Origin: CAKUFA01 sp963656345
GTDB lineage: Bacteria > Bacillota > Clostridia > Christensenellales > Aristaeellaceae
Assembly (NCBI GenBank): GCA_963656345.1
Contig: CAVKHY010000080.1
Coordinates: forward strand, 1-11,094
Reading direction: 5' to 3'
DNA length: 11,094 nucleotides
The translations under genes were made by a program, and so were the position numbers. Shown here in pieces: positions 1-6,755 of the stretch; the first letter of the stretch is position 1; every line of letters begins with the position of its first letter. The notes beneath the pieces were generated by a model that made no database searches, was not told the DNA's origin, and worked only from the letters and a program-made list of their open reading frames with translations.

Positions 1-24
1 CATCGCAGAATTTTCATCGCATTT

Positions 25-70
25 TTGGCGTAAGTTTGGCTTAAATTGGCGTAAAATCTGGCGTAAATCC
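25..70. repeat. Four imperfect short tandem repeats (GGCGTAA-like) downstream of lysS
   Basis: Four copies of a degenerate unit of the form TTGGCGTAAAT lie head to tail. The GGC cores start at 27, 38, 48 and 60, so spacing is 11, 10 and 12 bases, close to one DNA helical turn. The second copy carries GGCTTAA in place of GGCGTAA. The run sits about 35 bases past the lysS stop codon on the far side of that gene. It may be a cluster of protein binding sites for a gene beyond the window edge, or simple low-complexity drift. A heptamer CATCGCA also occurs twice nearby (1-7 and 15-21). No clear terminator is seen for lysS; the only hairpin candidate (arms 60-63 and 71-74) has a four-pair stem and is weak. 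Confidence 0.5.
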
Positions 71-104
71 CGCCGATAAGCTCCAATGGCTTCAGATGCA
101 AGAT

Positions 105-1595
105 TTACTTGTCCAACGGCTTCATCGTCGGGAACAGCAGTACGTCCCGGATGGTGGGGCTGTTGGTCATCAGCATCACCATGCGATCCAGACCGAAGCC
201 CAAACCGCCGGTGGGGGGCATGCCGTATTCCAAAGCGTTGACAAAGTCCTCATCCACTTCGGCATGAATACCCTGTGCCAACCGTGCCTGCATCTGATCC
301 TCAAAGCGGCGGCGCTGGTCAATGGGGTCGTTCAGCTCGGAGAAGGCATTGCCCATCTCGTGGCCGGTAATGAAGAACTCGAAACGCTCTGTCAGCGTGG
401 GATCTTCCGGCTTCCGCTTGGCCAGGGGACTGATCTCCACCGGGTAGTCCATGATGAAGGTGGGCTGCACCAAGGTGGCCTCTACATATTCGTCGAACAG
501 GGCTTCAAGGCAGTCGCCACGCTTGGCATCCTTTTCCACATGCACGTTGCGCTTTTCACAGACGGCACGGGCTTCTTCGTCACTGCCCCAAGTCTTCCAG
601 TCTTCACCGCAGGCTTCCTTCACGGCGTCTGCCATGGTGATGCGCTTCCACGGCGCCTTCAAGTGAATGATTTCACCCTGATACTCCACGTCTGTCGTGC
701 CCAGCGCCTTCATGGCAACAAACTCATACAGCTGCTCTACCATGTCCATCACATCGTGATAGTCGGCATAAGCCTGATAAGTTTCCACAGAGGTGAATTC
801 CGGGTTATGGGTGGCGTCCATGCCTTCATTGCGGAAGATACGACCTACTTCATACACACGCTCGAAGCCGCCTACAATCAGCCGCTTCAGGTACAGCTCT
901 GTTTCAATCCGCAGGAACATGTCTATGTCGAGGGCATTGTGATGGGTACGGAAAGGCTTGGCGGCCGCGCCGATTTCCACCGTCTGCAGCACGGGCGTAT
1001 CTACCTCCAGGAAGCCACGACTGTCCAGGAATTCACGCACGGCGGCGATGATCCGGCTGCGCTTGCGGAAGGTATCCCGCACATCGGGGTTGACGATCAT
1101 GTCCACGTACCGCTGGCGGTAGCGCAAATCCACGTCCTGCAGGCCATGGAACTTTTCAGGCAGCACCTTCAGGGACTTGCTCAGCAGGGTAACGCTCTGC
1201 GCATGAATGGACACTTCACCCGTCTTGGTGCGGAACACCAGACCGGTAACGCCGAGAATATCACCCAAGTCATCCTGCTTAAAGGCAGCGTAGGATTCAT
1301 CGCCTACGTCGTCACGTTTTACATAAATCTGAATATCGCCTTCACCATCCAGCAGGTGTGCAAAGGAAGCCTTGCCCATAACCCGGCGGCTGGTCATACG
1401 ACCGGCGATGGAAACCACCTGACCTTCCAATGCGTCAAAGTTGTTGACCACATCGGTGGAATGGTGGGTTACATTGAATTTCGTAATGAGATAGGGATTC
1501 TGACCGGCATCCAGCAGACCCTGCAGCTTCTGCCGGCGGATAATCTCCTGCTCAGTCAGCGGAGGAGTAAGGGGGGTTACGGGATAATCAGCCAT
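105..1595 (-). CDS. lysS: Lysyl-tRNA synthetase, class II
   Basis: The enzyme charges tRNA-Lys with lysine using ATP, in the cytosol. The 496-residue product matches the usual bacterial length of about 490-505. An N-terminal OB-fold anticodon-binding domain covers roughly residues 55-150. The class II catalytic core follows: motif 1 around 175-205, motif 2 with FRNEGMDATHNPEF at 254-267 (R255, E257, H263), the THHNALD segment at 217-223, and motif 3 with GLGFGLDRM at 464-472. The C-terminus is complete. I chose the ATG at 1595 (protein begins MADYPVTP) because AAGGAGG lies 8 bases upstream. The frame is open 13 codons further, but that would overlap the greA stop codon and has no ribosome binding site. 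The greA stop lies 19 bases upstream, so the two are co-transcribed, a pairing known in Firmicutes. The identification is secure. Confidence 0.98.
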   Translation of the reverse strand: MADYPVTPLTPPLTEQEIIRRQKLQGLLDAGQNPYLITKFNVTHHSTDVVNNFDALEGQVVSIAGRMTSRRVMGKASFAHLLDGEGDIQIYVKRDDVGDESYAAFKQDDLGDILGVTGLVFRTKTGEVSIHAQSVTLLSKSLKVLPEKFHGLQDVDLRYRQRYVDMIVNPDVRDTFRKRSRIIAAVREFLDSRGFLEVDTPVLQTVEIGAAAKPFRTHHNALDIDMFLRIETELYLKRLIVGGFERVYEVGRIFRNEGMDATHNPEFTSVETYQAYADYHDVMDMVEQLYEFVAMKALGTTDVEYQGEIIHLKAPWKRITMADAVKEACGEDWKTWGSDEEARAVCEKRNVHVEKDAKRGDCLEALFDEYVEATLVQPTFIMDYPVEISPLAKRKPEDPTLTERFEFFITGHEMGNAFSELNDPIDQRRRFEDQMQARLAQGIHAEVDEDFVNALEYGMPPTGGLGFGLDRMVMLMTNSPTIRDVLLFPTMKPLDK

Positions 1596-1603
1596 GGGGG
1601 ACG

Positions 1604-1610
1604 CCTCCTT
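1604..1610 (-). promoter_or_regulatory. Ribosome binding site that fixes the lysS start
   Basis: AAGGAGG reads on the minus strand and ends 8 bases before the ATG at 1595. It sits in the 19-base greA-lysS gap. It supports the MADY start over the longer open frame beginning at 1634. Confidence 0.85.
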
Positions 1611-1614
1611 GTAC

Positions 1615-2094
1615 TTAGCGGCGAATGTCAACAATCTTGTAGTTTACATTGCCGGCGGGAATTTCAATGGGAACGATTTGACCCTTCCGAGCACCCATCA
1701 GTGCCTTGCCCACGGGGCTTTCATTGGAAATCTTGTTCTGCCAGGGGTCAGCTTCTTCAGCACCCACAATGGCATACTCGAAGCCTTCGCCGGTTTCTTC
1801 ATCTTCCAGCACCACGGTAACGCCTACGGATACCTTTTCCGTGCTGATTTCGCTGTCGCTCACCACCACGGCGGTGCGCAGCAGGTTCTGCAGCCGGTTG
1901 ATTTCTTCCTCAACCTTGGCTTGTTCCTTCTTGGCTTCGTCATACTCGGCATTCTCGCTTAAGTCGCCAAAGCCTCGGGCAATCTCGATCTGCTTGGCCA
2001 CTTCGTTACGGCGGGTGCCAATGAGGTAATCCAACTGCTCCTGCAGCTTTCTCATACCGTCTTCTGTCATGATGTTGCGTTTTTCTTCTGCCAT
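1615..2094 (-). CDS. greA: Transcription elongation factor GreA
   Basis: GreA rescues backtracked RNA polymerase by stimulating cleavage of the transcript 3' end. The product has 159 residues, against about 158 for the family. Residues 1-75 form the N-terminal antiparallel coiled coil. Its tip carries GFGDLSENAEYDEAK (41-55), in which D44 and E47 correspond to the acidic pair that holds the catalytic metal in the polymerase secondary channel. Residues 80-159 form the FKBP-like domain, with SPVGKALMGARKG at 126-138 and a typical ending. The start at 2094 (MAEEKRN) fits the family alignment and the AAAGGAG site upstream. An open frame continues 22 codons further, but it runs back through the leader hairpin and lacks family similarity. 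It is first gene of the greA-lysS unit, with its own strong promoter at 2192-2220. Confidence 0.97.
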   Translation of the reverse strand: MAEEKRNIMTEDGMRKLQEQLDYLIGTRRNEVAKQIEIARGFGDLSENAEYDEAKKEQAKVEEEINRLQNLLRTAVVVSDSEISTEKVSVGVTVVLEDEETGEGFEYAIVGAEEADPWQNKISNESPVGKALMGARKGQIVPIEIPAGNVNYKIVDIRR

Positions 2095-2105
2095 GGATGG
2101 ATCGA

Positions 2106-2112
2106 CTCCTTT
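2106..2112 (-). promoter_or_regulatory. Ribosome binding site of greA
   Basis: AAAGGAG on the minus strand lies 11 bases before the ATG at 2094. Spacing is slightly long but it is the only good site in the leader, and it decides the start against upstream in-frame ATG codons. Confidence 0.7.
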
Positions 2113-2133
2113 CATCCTATCAACGTGAAAGAA

Positions 2134-2165
2134 GCACCCTGCCCGGAACATGCTGCGCAAGGTGC
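2134..2165 (-). promoter_or_regulatory. Hairpin in the greA 5' leader
   Basis: On the minus strand GCACCTTGC (2165-2157) can pair with GCAGGGTGC (2142-2134). This gives a 9-bp stem with one G-U pair and a 14-base loop. It begins about 20 bases after the predicted transcription start and ends about 20 bases before the ribosome binding site. The downstream arm is followed by TTCTTTC, not a clean run of U, so a full intrinsic terminator is not indicated. A role in attenuation or mRNA stability is inference. Confidence 0.5.
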
Positions 2166-2191
2166 GTCCTGAGGTTCAGATTCACCGGATT

Positions 2192-2220
2192 ATTATAATG
2201 GATTTGCCTGACCTTGTCAA
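2192..2220 (-). promoter_or_regulatory. Perfect-consensus SigA promoter for greA-lysS
   Basis: On the minus strand TTGACA (2220-2215) and TATAAT (2197-2192) are separated by exactly 17 bases, so all 12 consensus positions match. The expected transcription start is near 2185, which gives a leader of about 90 bases before greA. The -35 box contains the TGA stop codon (2219-2217) of the upstream phosphodiesterase gene, so gene end and promoter are interlocked. Confidence 0.93.
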
Positions 2221-3017
2221 TCATTGGGGACGAAGCCATCAAAGATTTCCAAGTCATAGCGGCCTCTCTGCTTATCCATATCTGCTTGGGTGTGAATGGT
2301 CCAGCATACCAGGGTGGGGCGGAAAAGCCGCATGAGGGTCATGGCCAAATTGCCGTCGGTGGCCGCTTCGTAGGCAATGAAATCCGGCCGGCCAGCAACG
2401 TTCTGAATGAGCGATCCCAGGAAGAAGAAAAGCACGGTCTGTTCCCGGCCATTTCCTCTGCCGAAGGACAGCTGTCCCCGAATAACCTCCGGCGCATTCT
2501 TCCTGAACCAGCGAACGGCAAGCGGATGAAAGCTTTCCACACAATAGGAACCGCCATAGGCTGTCATGGCGGCATAGGTCATTTGGCACAGCTGGTTCAA
2601 CCGCTTGTCCGGCTTGATTTCTACAATCAACGGAACTTGCTTGTTAACGCATTGCAGCACTTCTTCTAAGGTTGGAATGGTGCAGTTGCTTCCCTTTAAT
2701 TGAAGCTGCCGCAGCTCCTGCAGGGTGCAGTCACTGATGGCACGGTCAACTCCGCACATGCGCTTCAGCGTATCATCGTGAAATACAACCAGATGGTCGT
2801 CCTTGGTCAGGTGCACATCCAACTCAATGCCGAAACCGTGACCCACGGCATTTTGAAAGGCCGGCAGGCTGTTTTCCGGCAGTGTCTCATTCCACAGCCC
2901 ACGATGGGCATAGTCATAGCCCTTCAGGTGGTCAATCTTCCGCCGGGGAAGCTTGGGCAGTATCAAAAAAAGATACAAAACGAATAGGATTACCAGCACC
3001 AGTAACAGGGTTTGCAT
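2217..3017 (-). CDS. Membrane-anchored glycerophosphodiester phosphodiesterase
   Basis: The enzyme hydrolyses glycerophosphodiesters, or related polymers, to glycerol 3-phosphate and an alcohol. The 266-residue product begins with a hydrophobic segment at about residues 2-20, followed by KLPRRK, which suggests a single N-terminal membrane anchor; positive residues on the C-terminal side leave the orientation uncertain. The GDPD TIM-barrel signature is complete: AHRG at 37-40, PEN at 47-49, ELDV at 65-68, FHDDTL at 79-84, VEIKP at 132-136 and CWTI at 238-241. The presumed catalytic pair is H38 and H80, and the metal ligands are E65, D67 and E133. I chose the ATG at 3017 because GGGAG lies 9 bases upstream; an ATG three codons earlier (3026) abuts GGGAG and is less likely. 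It is transcribed towards greA with 122 bases between and no visible terminator, so read-through is possible. The family is certain; the substrate (lipid headgroup or teichoic acid polymer) is unknown. Confidence 0.92.
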   Translation of the reverse strand: MQTLLLVLVILFVLYLFLILPKLPRRKIDHLKGYDYAHRGLWNETLPENSLPAFQNAVGHGFGIELDVHLTKDDHLVVFHDDTLKRMCGVDRAISDCTLQELRQLQLKGSNCTIPTLEEVLQCVNKQVPLIVEIKPDKRLNQLCQMTYAAMTAYGGSYCVESFHPLAVRWFRKNAPEVIRGQLSFGRGNGREQTVLFFFLGSLIQNVAGRPDFIAYEAATDGNLAMTLMRLFRPTLVCWTIHTQADMDKQRGRYDLEIFDGFVPND

Positions 3018-3071
3018 GCTTGTCATCTCCCGGAAGGATTCAGGTGAACCCCTCGCAATTTCACGGGATTT

Positions 3072-3100
3072 ATGATACCATAGACAGGGCGTTTCGTCCA
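3072..3100 (-). promoter_or_regulatory. Promoter of the phosphodiesterase gene, extended -10 type
   Basis: On the minus strand TGGACG (3100-3095, four of six matches to the -35 consensus) is followed by a 17-base spacer and TATCAT (3077-3072, five of six). The bases TGG directly before the -10 give an extended -10. The predicted start is near 3065, with a leader of about 48 bases. The element lies in the divergent gap shared with the asparaginase gene, for which I found no convincing plus-strand promoter. Confidence 0.65.
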
Positions 3101-3166
3101 GTTCGCTTTTGCGGGACGGAGCACCGCTGATGCATTGATTTTCGATGGCTATGTGGAGGGAGTACC

Positions 3167-4138
3167 ATGAAGAAGCTGGCTTTGCTGGCTACGGGAGGAA
3201 CCATTGCCTGCCGGGAAACGCCGGAGGGGTTGTCCCCGGCACTGGATGCAAGGGAATTGCTGCGGGAAATTCATATCAGCGGCGATACGGAGATTGTTTG
3301 CCGGGACGTGTTCTCCATGGATTCCAGCAACATTCAGCCGGAGGAATGGACAAAGCTTGCTCACGCCTGCGATGAAGCCATGCAGGACTGCGACGGAGTG
3401 GTGGTGACCCACGGTACGGATACCATGGGCTATACCGCCGCTGCCCTGAGCTATATGCTGCTTGGACAAAAAAAGCCGGTGATTTTTACCGGCAGCCAAC
3501 TGCCCATGGGCGCACCCTTCTCGGATGCGGAAACCAACCTGGCTTGCGCCATTGAGGCGGCACGGCAGGGGGTTCCGGGCACTTACGTGTGTTTTCACCG
3601 GAAGCTGATTCTCGGCACCCGGGCAGTGAAAACCCACACCACCAGCTTTGATGCCTTTGACAGTGTGAACCGTGCCCTGTGCGGCGTGATTGACAGCGAG
3701 GGCGTTCATTTCCGGCAGCCGCTTGAAATTTCAGAGCCTTATTGCCTGCGGCCGGAGGTGGACAGCCGTGTGTTTCTGCTGAAACTGATTCCCGGCACTC
3801 ATCCGGACATTATGGATTATGTGCTGAAGGCAGGCTATCGGGGATTGGTGATTGAAGCCTTCGGCCTTGGCGGACTGCACTACATCCGGCGGAATCTGGT
3901 GGATAAGCTGCGGATGCTGCGGGAACATGGCATTCGGGTGCTGGTGGTCAGCCAATGCATGTATGAAAAGGCGGATTTGTCTATTTATGAAGTGGGCAAT
4001 CAGATGCTGAAGGCGGACGTGATTTCCGGCAAGGATATGACGACGGAAGCAGCGGTCACCAAACTGATGTGGGCGCTGGCACAGGAGGATCCTGACCGCT
4101 GGCTGAGCCGCAGCCTGTGCGGAGAGTTCGGGGCGTAA
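3167..4138 (+). CDS. ansA: Type I (cytosolic) L-asparaginase
   Basis: The enzyme hydrolyses L-asparagine to aspartate and ammonia. The product has 323 residues (family about 325-340) and no signal peptide, which points to the cytosolic low-affinity type I form rather than the exported type II. The first catalytic threonine is T12 in ATGGTIA (8-14). Substrate-binding MDSS is at 51-54. The second triad is THGTDTM at 81-87 (T84, D85) with K155 in GTRAVKTH at 150-157. The C-terminal domain carries GKDMTTEAAVTKL (288-300), conserved in the family. The ATG at 3167 is supported by GGAGG at 3155-3159, 7 bases upstream. It is divergent from the phosphodiesterase and lies 82 bases before ecfA1 on the same strand. 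No terminator is seen after it, so partial read-through into the ECF operon is possible. Assignment to asparaginase is firm; type I is inferred from lack of export signal and sequence style. Confidence 0.94.
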   Translation: MKKLALLATGGTIACRETPEGLSPALDARELLREIHISGDTEIVCRDVFSMDSSNIQPEEWTKLAHACDEAMQDCDGVVVTHGTDTMGYTAAALSYMLLGQKKPVIFTGSQLPMGAPFSDAETNLACAIEAARQGVPGTYVCFHRKLILGTRAVKTHTTSFDAFDSVNRALCGVIDSEGVHFRQPLEISEPYCLRPEVDSRVFLLKLIPGTHPDIMDYVLKAGYRGLVIEAFGLGGLHYIRRNLVDKLRMLREHGIRVLVVSQCMYEKADLSIYEVGNQMLKADVISGKDMTTEAAVTKLMWALAQEDPDRWLSRSLCGEFGA

Positions 4139-4154
4139 TCGAGCTGTGTTTCCC

Positions 4155-4183
4155 TTGCGTCAACCTCTTTGACGTGGTAGAAT
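4155..4183 (+). promoter_or_regulatory. Candidate promoter for the ecfA1 operon, extended -10 type
   Basis: TAGAAT (4178-4183) matches the -10 box at five of six positions and is preceded by TGG, giving an extended -10. A weak -35 (TTGCGT, 4155-4160) lies 17 bases upstream. The predicted start is about 4190, some 30 bases before the ecfA1 ATG. Most of the spacer is occupied by the inverted repeat described separately. A different pairing using TTGACG (4169-4174) as -35 would need a spacer of about 22 bases to reach TTTATA and is less likely. Confidence 0.55.
4158..4174. promoter_or_regulatory. Perfect inverted repeat in promoter spacer, possible operator
   Basis: CGTCAACCTCTTTGACG is a perfect dyad: 6-base arms CGTCAA and TTGACG separated by 5 bases. 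It overlaps the end of the predicted -35 box and covers most of the spacer of the ecfA1 promoter, a placement typical of repressor operators. The regulator is not in the window and the motif does not match a regulator I can name with confidence. Confidence 0.45.
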
Positions 4184-4220
4184 ACGCAGTGGCAGTTTTA
4201 TAGAACACAAGGAGCAACAG

Positions 4221-5063
4221 ATGGAAGCAAGAATCAAGCTGGAGAACGTTTCCTTCACCTATGAAGAGGCGGAAGAGCCTGCACTGAAGAACGTATCCCT
4301 TCAGATTATGCCCGGAGAGTTTGTAGCGGTGCTGGGACATAACGGCTCCGGCAAGTCCACCCTGGCCAAGCTGCTGAATGCCCTCTTTATTCCCACGGAG
4401 GGCACGGTAACAGTCTGCGGCATGGACACAAAGATAGAAGAAAACACCCTGCCGGTGCGGCAAAGAGCAGGCATGATTTTTCAGAACCCGGACAACCAGA
4501 TTGTTTCCTCCATCGTGAAGGAGGATGTGGCTTTCGGGCTGGAAAACATGGGTATCCCCACGGAGGAGATGCTGCCAAGAATTGAATCTGCTCTTTCTGC
4601 CGTGCACATGAACGAGTTTGCGGATAAGGCGCCTCATATGCTTTCCGGCGGACAGAAGCAGCGTGTGGCCATTGCCGGTGTGCTGGCCATGGAGCCGGAT
4701 GTCATCATTGCCGATGAATCCACGGCCATGCTGGATCCATCCGGCCGGAAGGAAGTGCTGGACACGGTTCGCCGGTTGAATCAGCAAAAAGGCATTACGG
4801 TGGTGTGGATCACCCACTTCATGGAAGAGGCTGCGCAGGCAGATCGGGTCGTGGTGGTATCCGATGGTCAGGTGGTGCGGGACGGAAAGCCTCAGCAGGT
4901 TTTCGAGGAGATTGATGCCATGCGTCAGCTTCATCTGGATGTGCCACATATGACGGAGCTGGCGCATGAGCTGCGGGAGGCGGGCATGTCCTTGCCCCAC
5001 GGCATCCTGACGGTGGAAGAAATGGCTGAGGAGGTTATGAAGCTGCTATGCCCATCGAAGTAA
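4221..5063 (+). CDS. ecfA1: ECF transporter ATPase subunit EcfA1
   Basis: This is one of the two ABC ATPases that power an energy-coupling factor transporter for vitamins or other micronutrients, acting on the cytoplasmic face of the membrane. The 280 residues contain Walker A GHNGSGKST at 39-47, the Q-loop segment FQNPDNQ at 87-93, the signature LSGGQKQR at 141-148, Walker B VIIADES at 161-167 (D165, catalytic E166) and the switch histidine H199. The ES-TAMLD form after Walker B, in contrast to the EPTAGLD of its partner, is typical of EcfA1. The C-terminal extension after about residue 230 is the region that contacts the partner in this family. AAGGAG at 4209-4214 supports the ATG at 4221. 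Its end overlaps ecfA2 by 16 bases, so translation is probably coupled. Confidence 0.95.
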   Translation: MEARIKLENVSFTYEEAEEPALKNVSLQIMPGEFVAVLGHNGSGKSTLAKLLNALFIPTEGTVTVCGMDTKIEENTLPVRQRAGMIFQNPDNQIVSSIVKEDVAFGLENMGIPTEEMLPRIESALSAVHMNEFADKAPHMLSGGQKQRVAIAGVLAMEPDVIIADESTAMLDPSGRKEVLDTVRRLNQQKGITVVWITHFMEEAAQADRVVVVSDGQVVRDGKPQQVFEEIDAMRQLHLDVPHMTELAHELREAGMSLPHGILTVEEMAEEVMKLLCPSK

Positions 5064-5905
5064 AAAATCTGACCCATACATACAGTGCAGGCAGCGCCTT
5101 TCAGGCAACGGCCATCCGCAACGTGAACCTGACCATTAAGGAAGGCGAATTTATTGCGGTGATCGGCCACACCGGTTCTGGCAAGTCTACCCTGGTGCAG
5201 CACCTGAACGGGCTGCTGAAGCCCACGGAAGGCCAAATCTTGGTAGACGGGGAAGACCTGAACGGCGAAAAGGTAGATCGGCGCCGGATTCGACAGAAGG
5301 TGGGCTTGGTGTTCCAATACCCGGAATACCAGCTCTTTGAAGAAACGGTCGCAAAAGATATTGCCTTTGGGCCGAAGAATCAGGGACTCAGTGCAGATGA
5401 AATCGACAGCCGGGTGCGCAAAGCCATGGAACAGGTGCATCTGGATTATGCGAAGTATGCCGAGCGTTCTCCCTTTGAGCTCTCCGGCGGACAAATGCGC
5501 CGCGTGGCCATTGCCGGTGTGCTGGCCATGAAGCCTAAGGTGCTGATTCTGGACGAGCCGACTGCCGGCCTTGACCCTCAGGGGCGGGATCGAATCCTGG
5601 GTATGGTGAAGGAGCTGCATCAGGCAGGGGACACCACGGTGGTCATGGTGAGCCACAGCATGGATGACGTGGCACGGCTGGCTACCCGGCTGGTGGTGAT
5701 GAGCCGGGGCGAATTGGTGGCCACAGGCACGCCTCGGGAAATCTTCAAGCAGGTTAAGATGATGGAGTCCATCGGCCTTGGCGTGCCGGAGGCGGCCAAG
5801 CTTTGCAATATGCTTCGCCAAAGAGGCGTTCAGCTGCCGGATGATCTGTATCAGATGGAAGAAGCGAGGGACGCTATTCTGGCACGGTGGAAGGAGGTGC
5901 GCTGA
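5048..5905 (+). CDS. ecfA2: ECF transporter ATPase subunit EcfA2
   Basis: This is the second ATPase of the ECF module and would form an EcfA1-EcfA2 heterodimer bound to EcfT. The 285 residues contain Walker A GHTGSGKST at 40-48, FQYPEYQLFEETV at 89-101 (a Q-loop variant characteristic of EcfA2), the signature LSGGQMRR at 145-152, Walker B VLILDEP at 165-171 with catalytic E170, and switch histidine H203. Both ATPases keep complete nucleotide-binding motifs, so both sites may be active. The start ATG lies inside the end of ecfA1 in another frame, with GAGGAGG about 13 bases upstream, a long spacing that fits re-initiation by ribosomes finishing ecfA1. Its TGA stop shares one base with the ecfT ATG. 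Confidence 0.95.
   Translation: MPIEVKNLTHTYSAGSAFQATAIRNVNLTIKEGEFIAVIGHTGSGKSTLVQHLNGLLKPTEGQILVDGEDLNGEKVDRRRIRQKVGLVFQYPEYQLFEETVAKDIAFGPKNQGLSADEIDSRVRKAMEQVHLDYAKYAERSPFELSGGQMRRVAIAGVLAMKPKVLILDEPTAGLDPQGRDRILGMVKELHQAGDTTVVMVSHSMDDVARLATRLVVMSRGELVATGTPREIFKQVKMMESIGLGVPEAAKLCNMLRQRGVQLPDDLYQMEEARDAILARWKEVR
5891..5897 (+). promoter_or_regulatory. Ribosome binding site that fixes the ecfT start
   Basis: AAGGAGG lies within the last codons of ecfA2 and ends 7 bases before the ATG at 5905. It overlaps the alternative GTG-initiated frame at 5887, which is therefore rejected as start. Confidence 0.85.
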
Positions 5906-6708
5906 TGCTTAAGGACATTACCATGGGGCAGTACTACCCGGGAGACAGCTTTGTGCATCGGCTGGATCCCCGCATGAAAATCGTGCTGACGGTGATGATG
6001 ATCGTTGCCGTGTTCATGGTGCATTCATTGGTAGGGTATGCCTTGGTGCTGGCTTTTGTCTACTGGATTACCAAGCTGGCCACCATTCCCTTTAAGCTGC
6101 TGATGAAGGGCATTAAGCCTCTTCGTTTCATCCTGATCCTGACCTTTCTGCTGAATCTGCTGTTTTCCAATGGTGAAACGGTTTGGTGGCACTGGAGCTT
6201 CATCACCATCACAAAGGAAGGACTGACCCAAGCCATTCATTATTCCCTGCGGCTGATGTTCCTGGTGGTGGGCACCTCTCTGCTGACGCTGACCACCTCT
6301 CCTGTTTCTTTAGCAGATGGGTTGGAATTGCTGCTGTCGCCTTTGAAGAAGGTGCATTTCCCTGCCCATGAGCTGGCAATGATGATGACCATTGCCCTGC
6401 GCTTTATTCCTACCTTGCTGGAAGAAGCTGATAAAATCATGAAGGCACAAATGGCTCGGGGTGCGGACTTTGAAAGCGGCAACCTGTTTGCCCGGGCAAA
6501 GGCCATGGTGCCCCTGCTGGTGCCTCTGTTTGTCAGTGCTTTCCGCCGTGCAGGGGATTTGGCTATGGCTATGGAGGCACGCTGCTATCATGGGGGAGAA
6601 AACCGTACCCGTCTTCGTGTGCTGAAAATCACCCGAAACGATTGGTTGGCTTTCGCCGTCATGTGGGGGCTGATTGCACTGATTGTGGTGGAAGGCTTTG
6701 TTATTTAA
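5905..6708 (+). CDS. ecfT: ECF transporter transmembrane subunit EcfT
   Basis: EcfT is the membrane scaffold that links the ATPase pair to exchangeable substrate-binding S components. The 267 residues match the family length. Hydrophobic stretches are seen at about 26-56, 72-88, 115-131, and 245-265, with a less hydrophobic one near 200-213. The long cytoplasmic coupling-helix region carries the two conserved Ala-Arg motifs: ARG at 184-186 (context MKAQMARGADF) and ARC at 225-227 (context AMEARCYHGG). Gly to Cys in the second motif is, to my knowledge, common in Clostridia. The ATG at 5905 overlaps the ecfA2 stop by one base (TGATG). The three genes form a complete energy-coupling module, but no S component is encoded here, so this is a group II module shared by unlinked S proteins, and the transported substrate cannot be read from the window. 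Confidence 0.95.
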   Translation: MLKDITMGQYYPGDSFVHRLDPRMKIVLTVMMIVAVFMVHSLVGYALVLAFVYWITKLATIPFKLLMKGIKPLRFILILTFLLNLLFSNGETVWWHWSFITITKEGLTQAIHYSLRLMFLVVGTSLLTLTTSPVSLADGLELLLSPLKKVHFPAHELAMMMTIALRFIPTLLEEADKIMKAQMARGADFESGNLFARAKAMVPLLVPLFVSAFRRAGDLAMAMEARCYHGGENRTRLRVLKITRNDWLAFAVMWGLIALIVVEGFVI

Positions 6709-6755
6709 CAATCGTACGGCTCGTATTTTCGAAAAAATGATGTAGGTTGCAGCCG

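Noticed and set aside
1..17. Possible start of a further minus-strand gene (ATG at 17 reading MKILR before the window edge)
   Set aside because: Only five complete codons are visible and no ribosome binding site precedes it, so it cannot be supported.
96..1820. 574-codon open frame on the plus strand antisense to lysS and part of greA
   Set aside because: It has no recognisable domain, reads as His/Gln/Leu-rich sequence typical of antisense translation of a GC-rich gene, lacks a ribosome binding site, and lies opposite unmistakable lysS and greA.
6711..6735. Possible terminator between ecfT and truA (TACG-GCT-CGTA followed by TTTT)
   Set aside because: The stem is only four pairs and the T-run is short and interrupted. 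It is too weak to call.
6737..6745. Mini open frame ATG-ATG-TAG just upstream of truA, a possible regulatory upstream ORF
   Set aside because: It has no ribosome binding site and is only two codons long; chance occurrence is likely.
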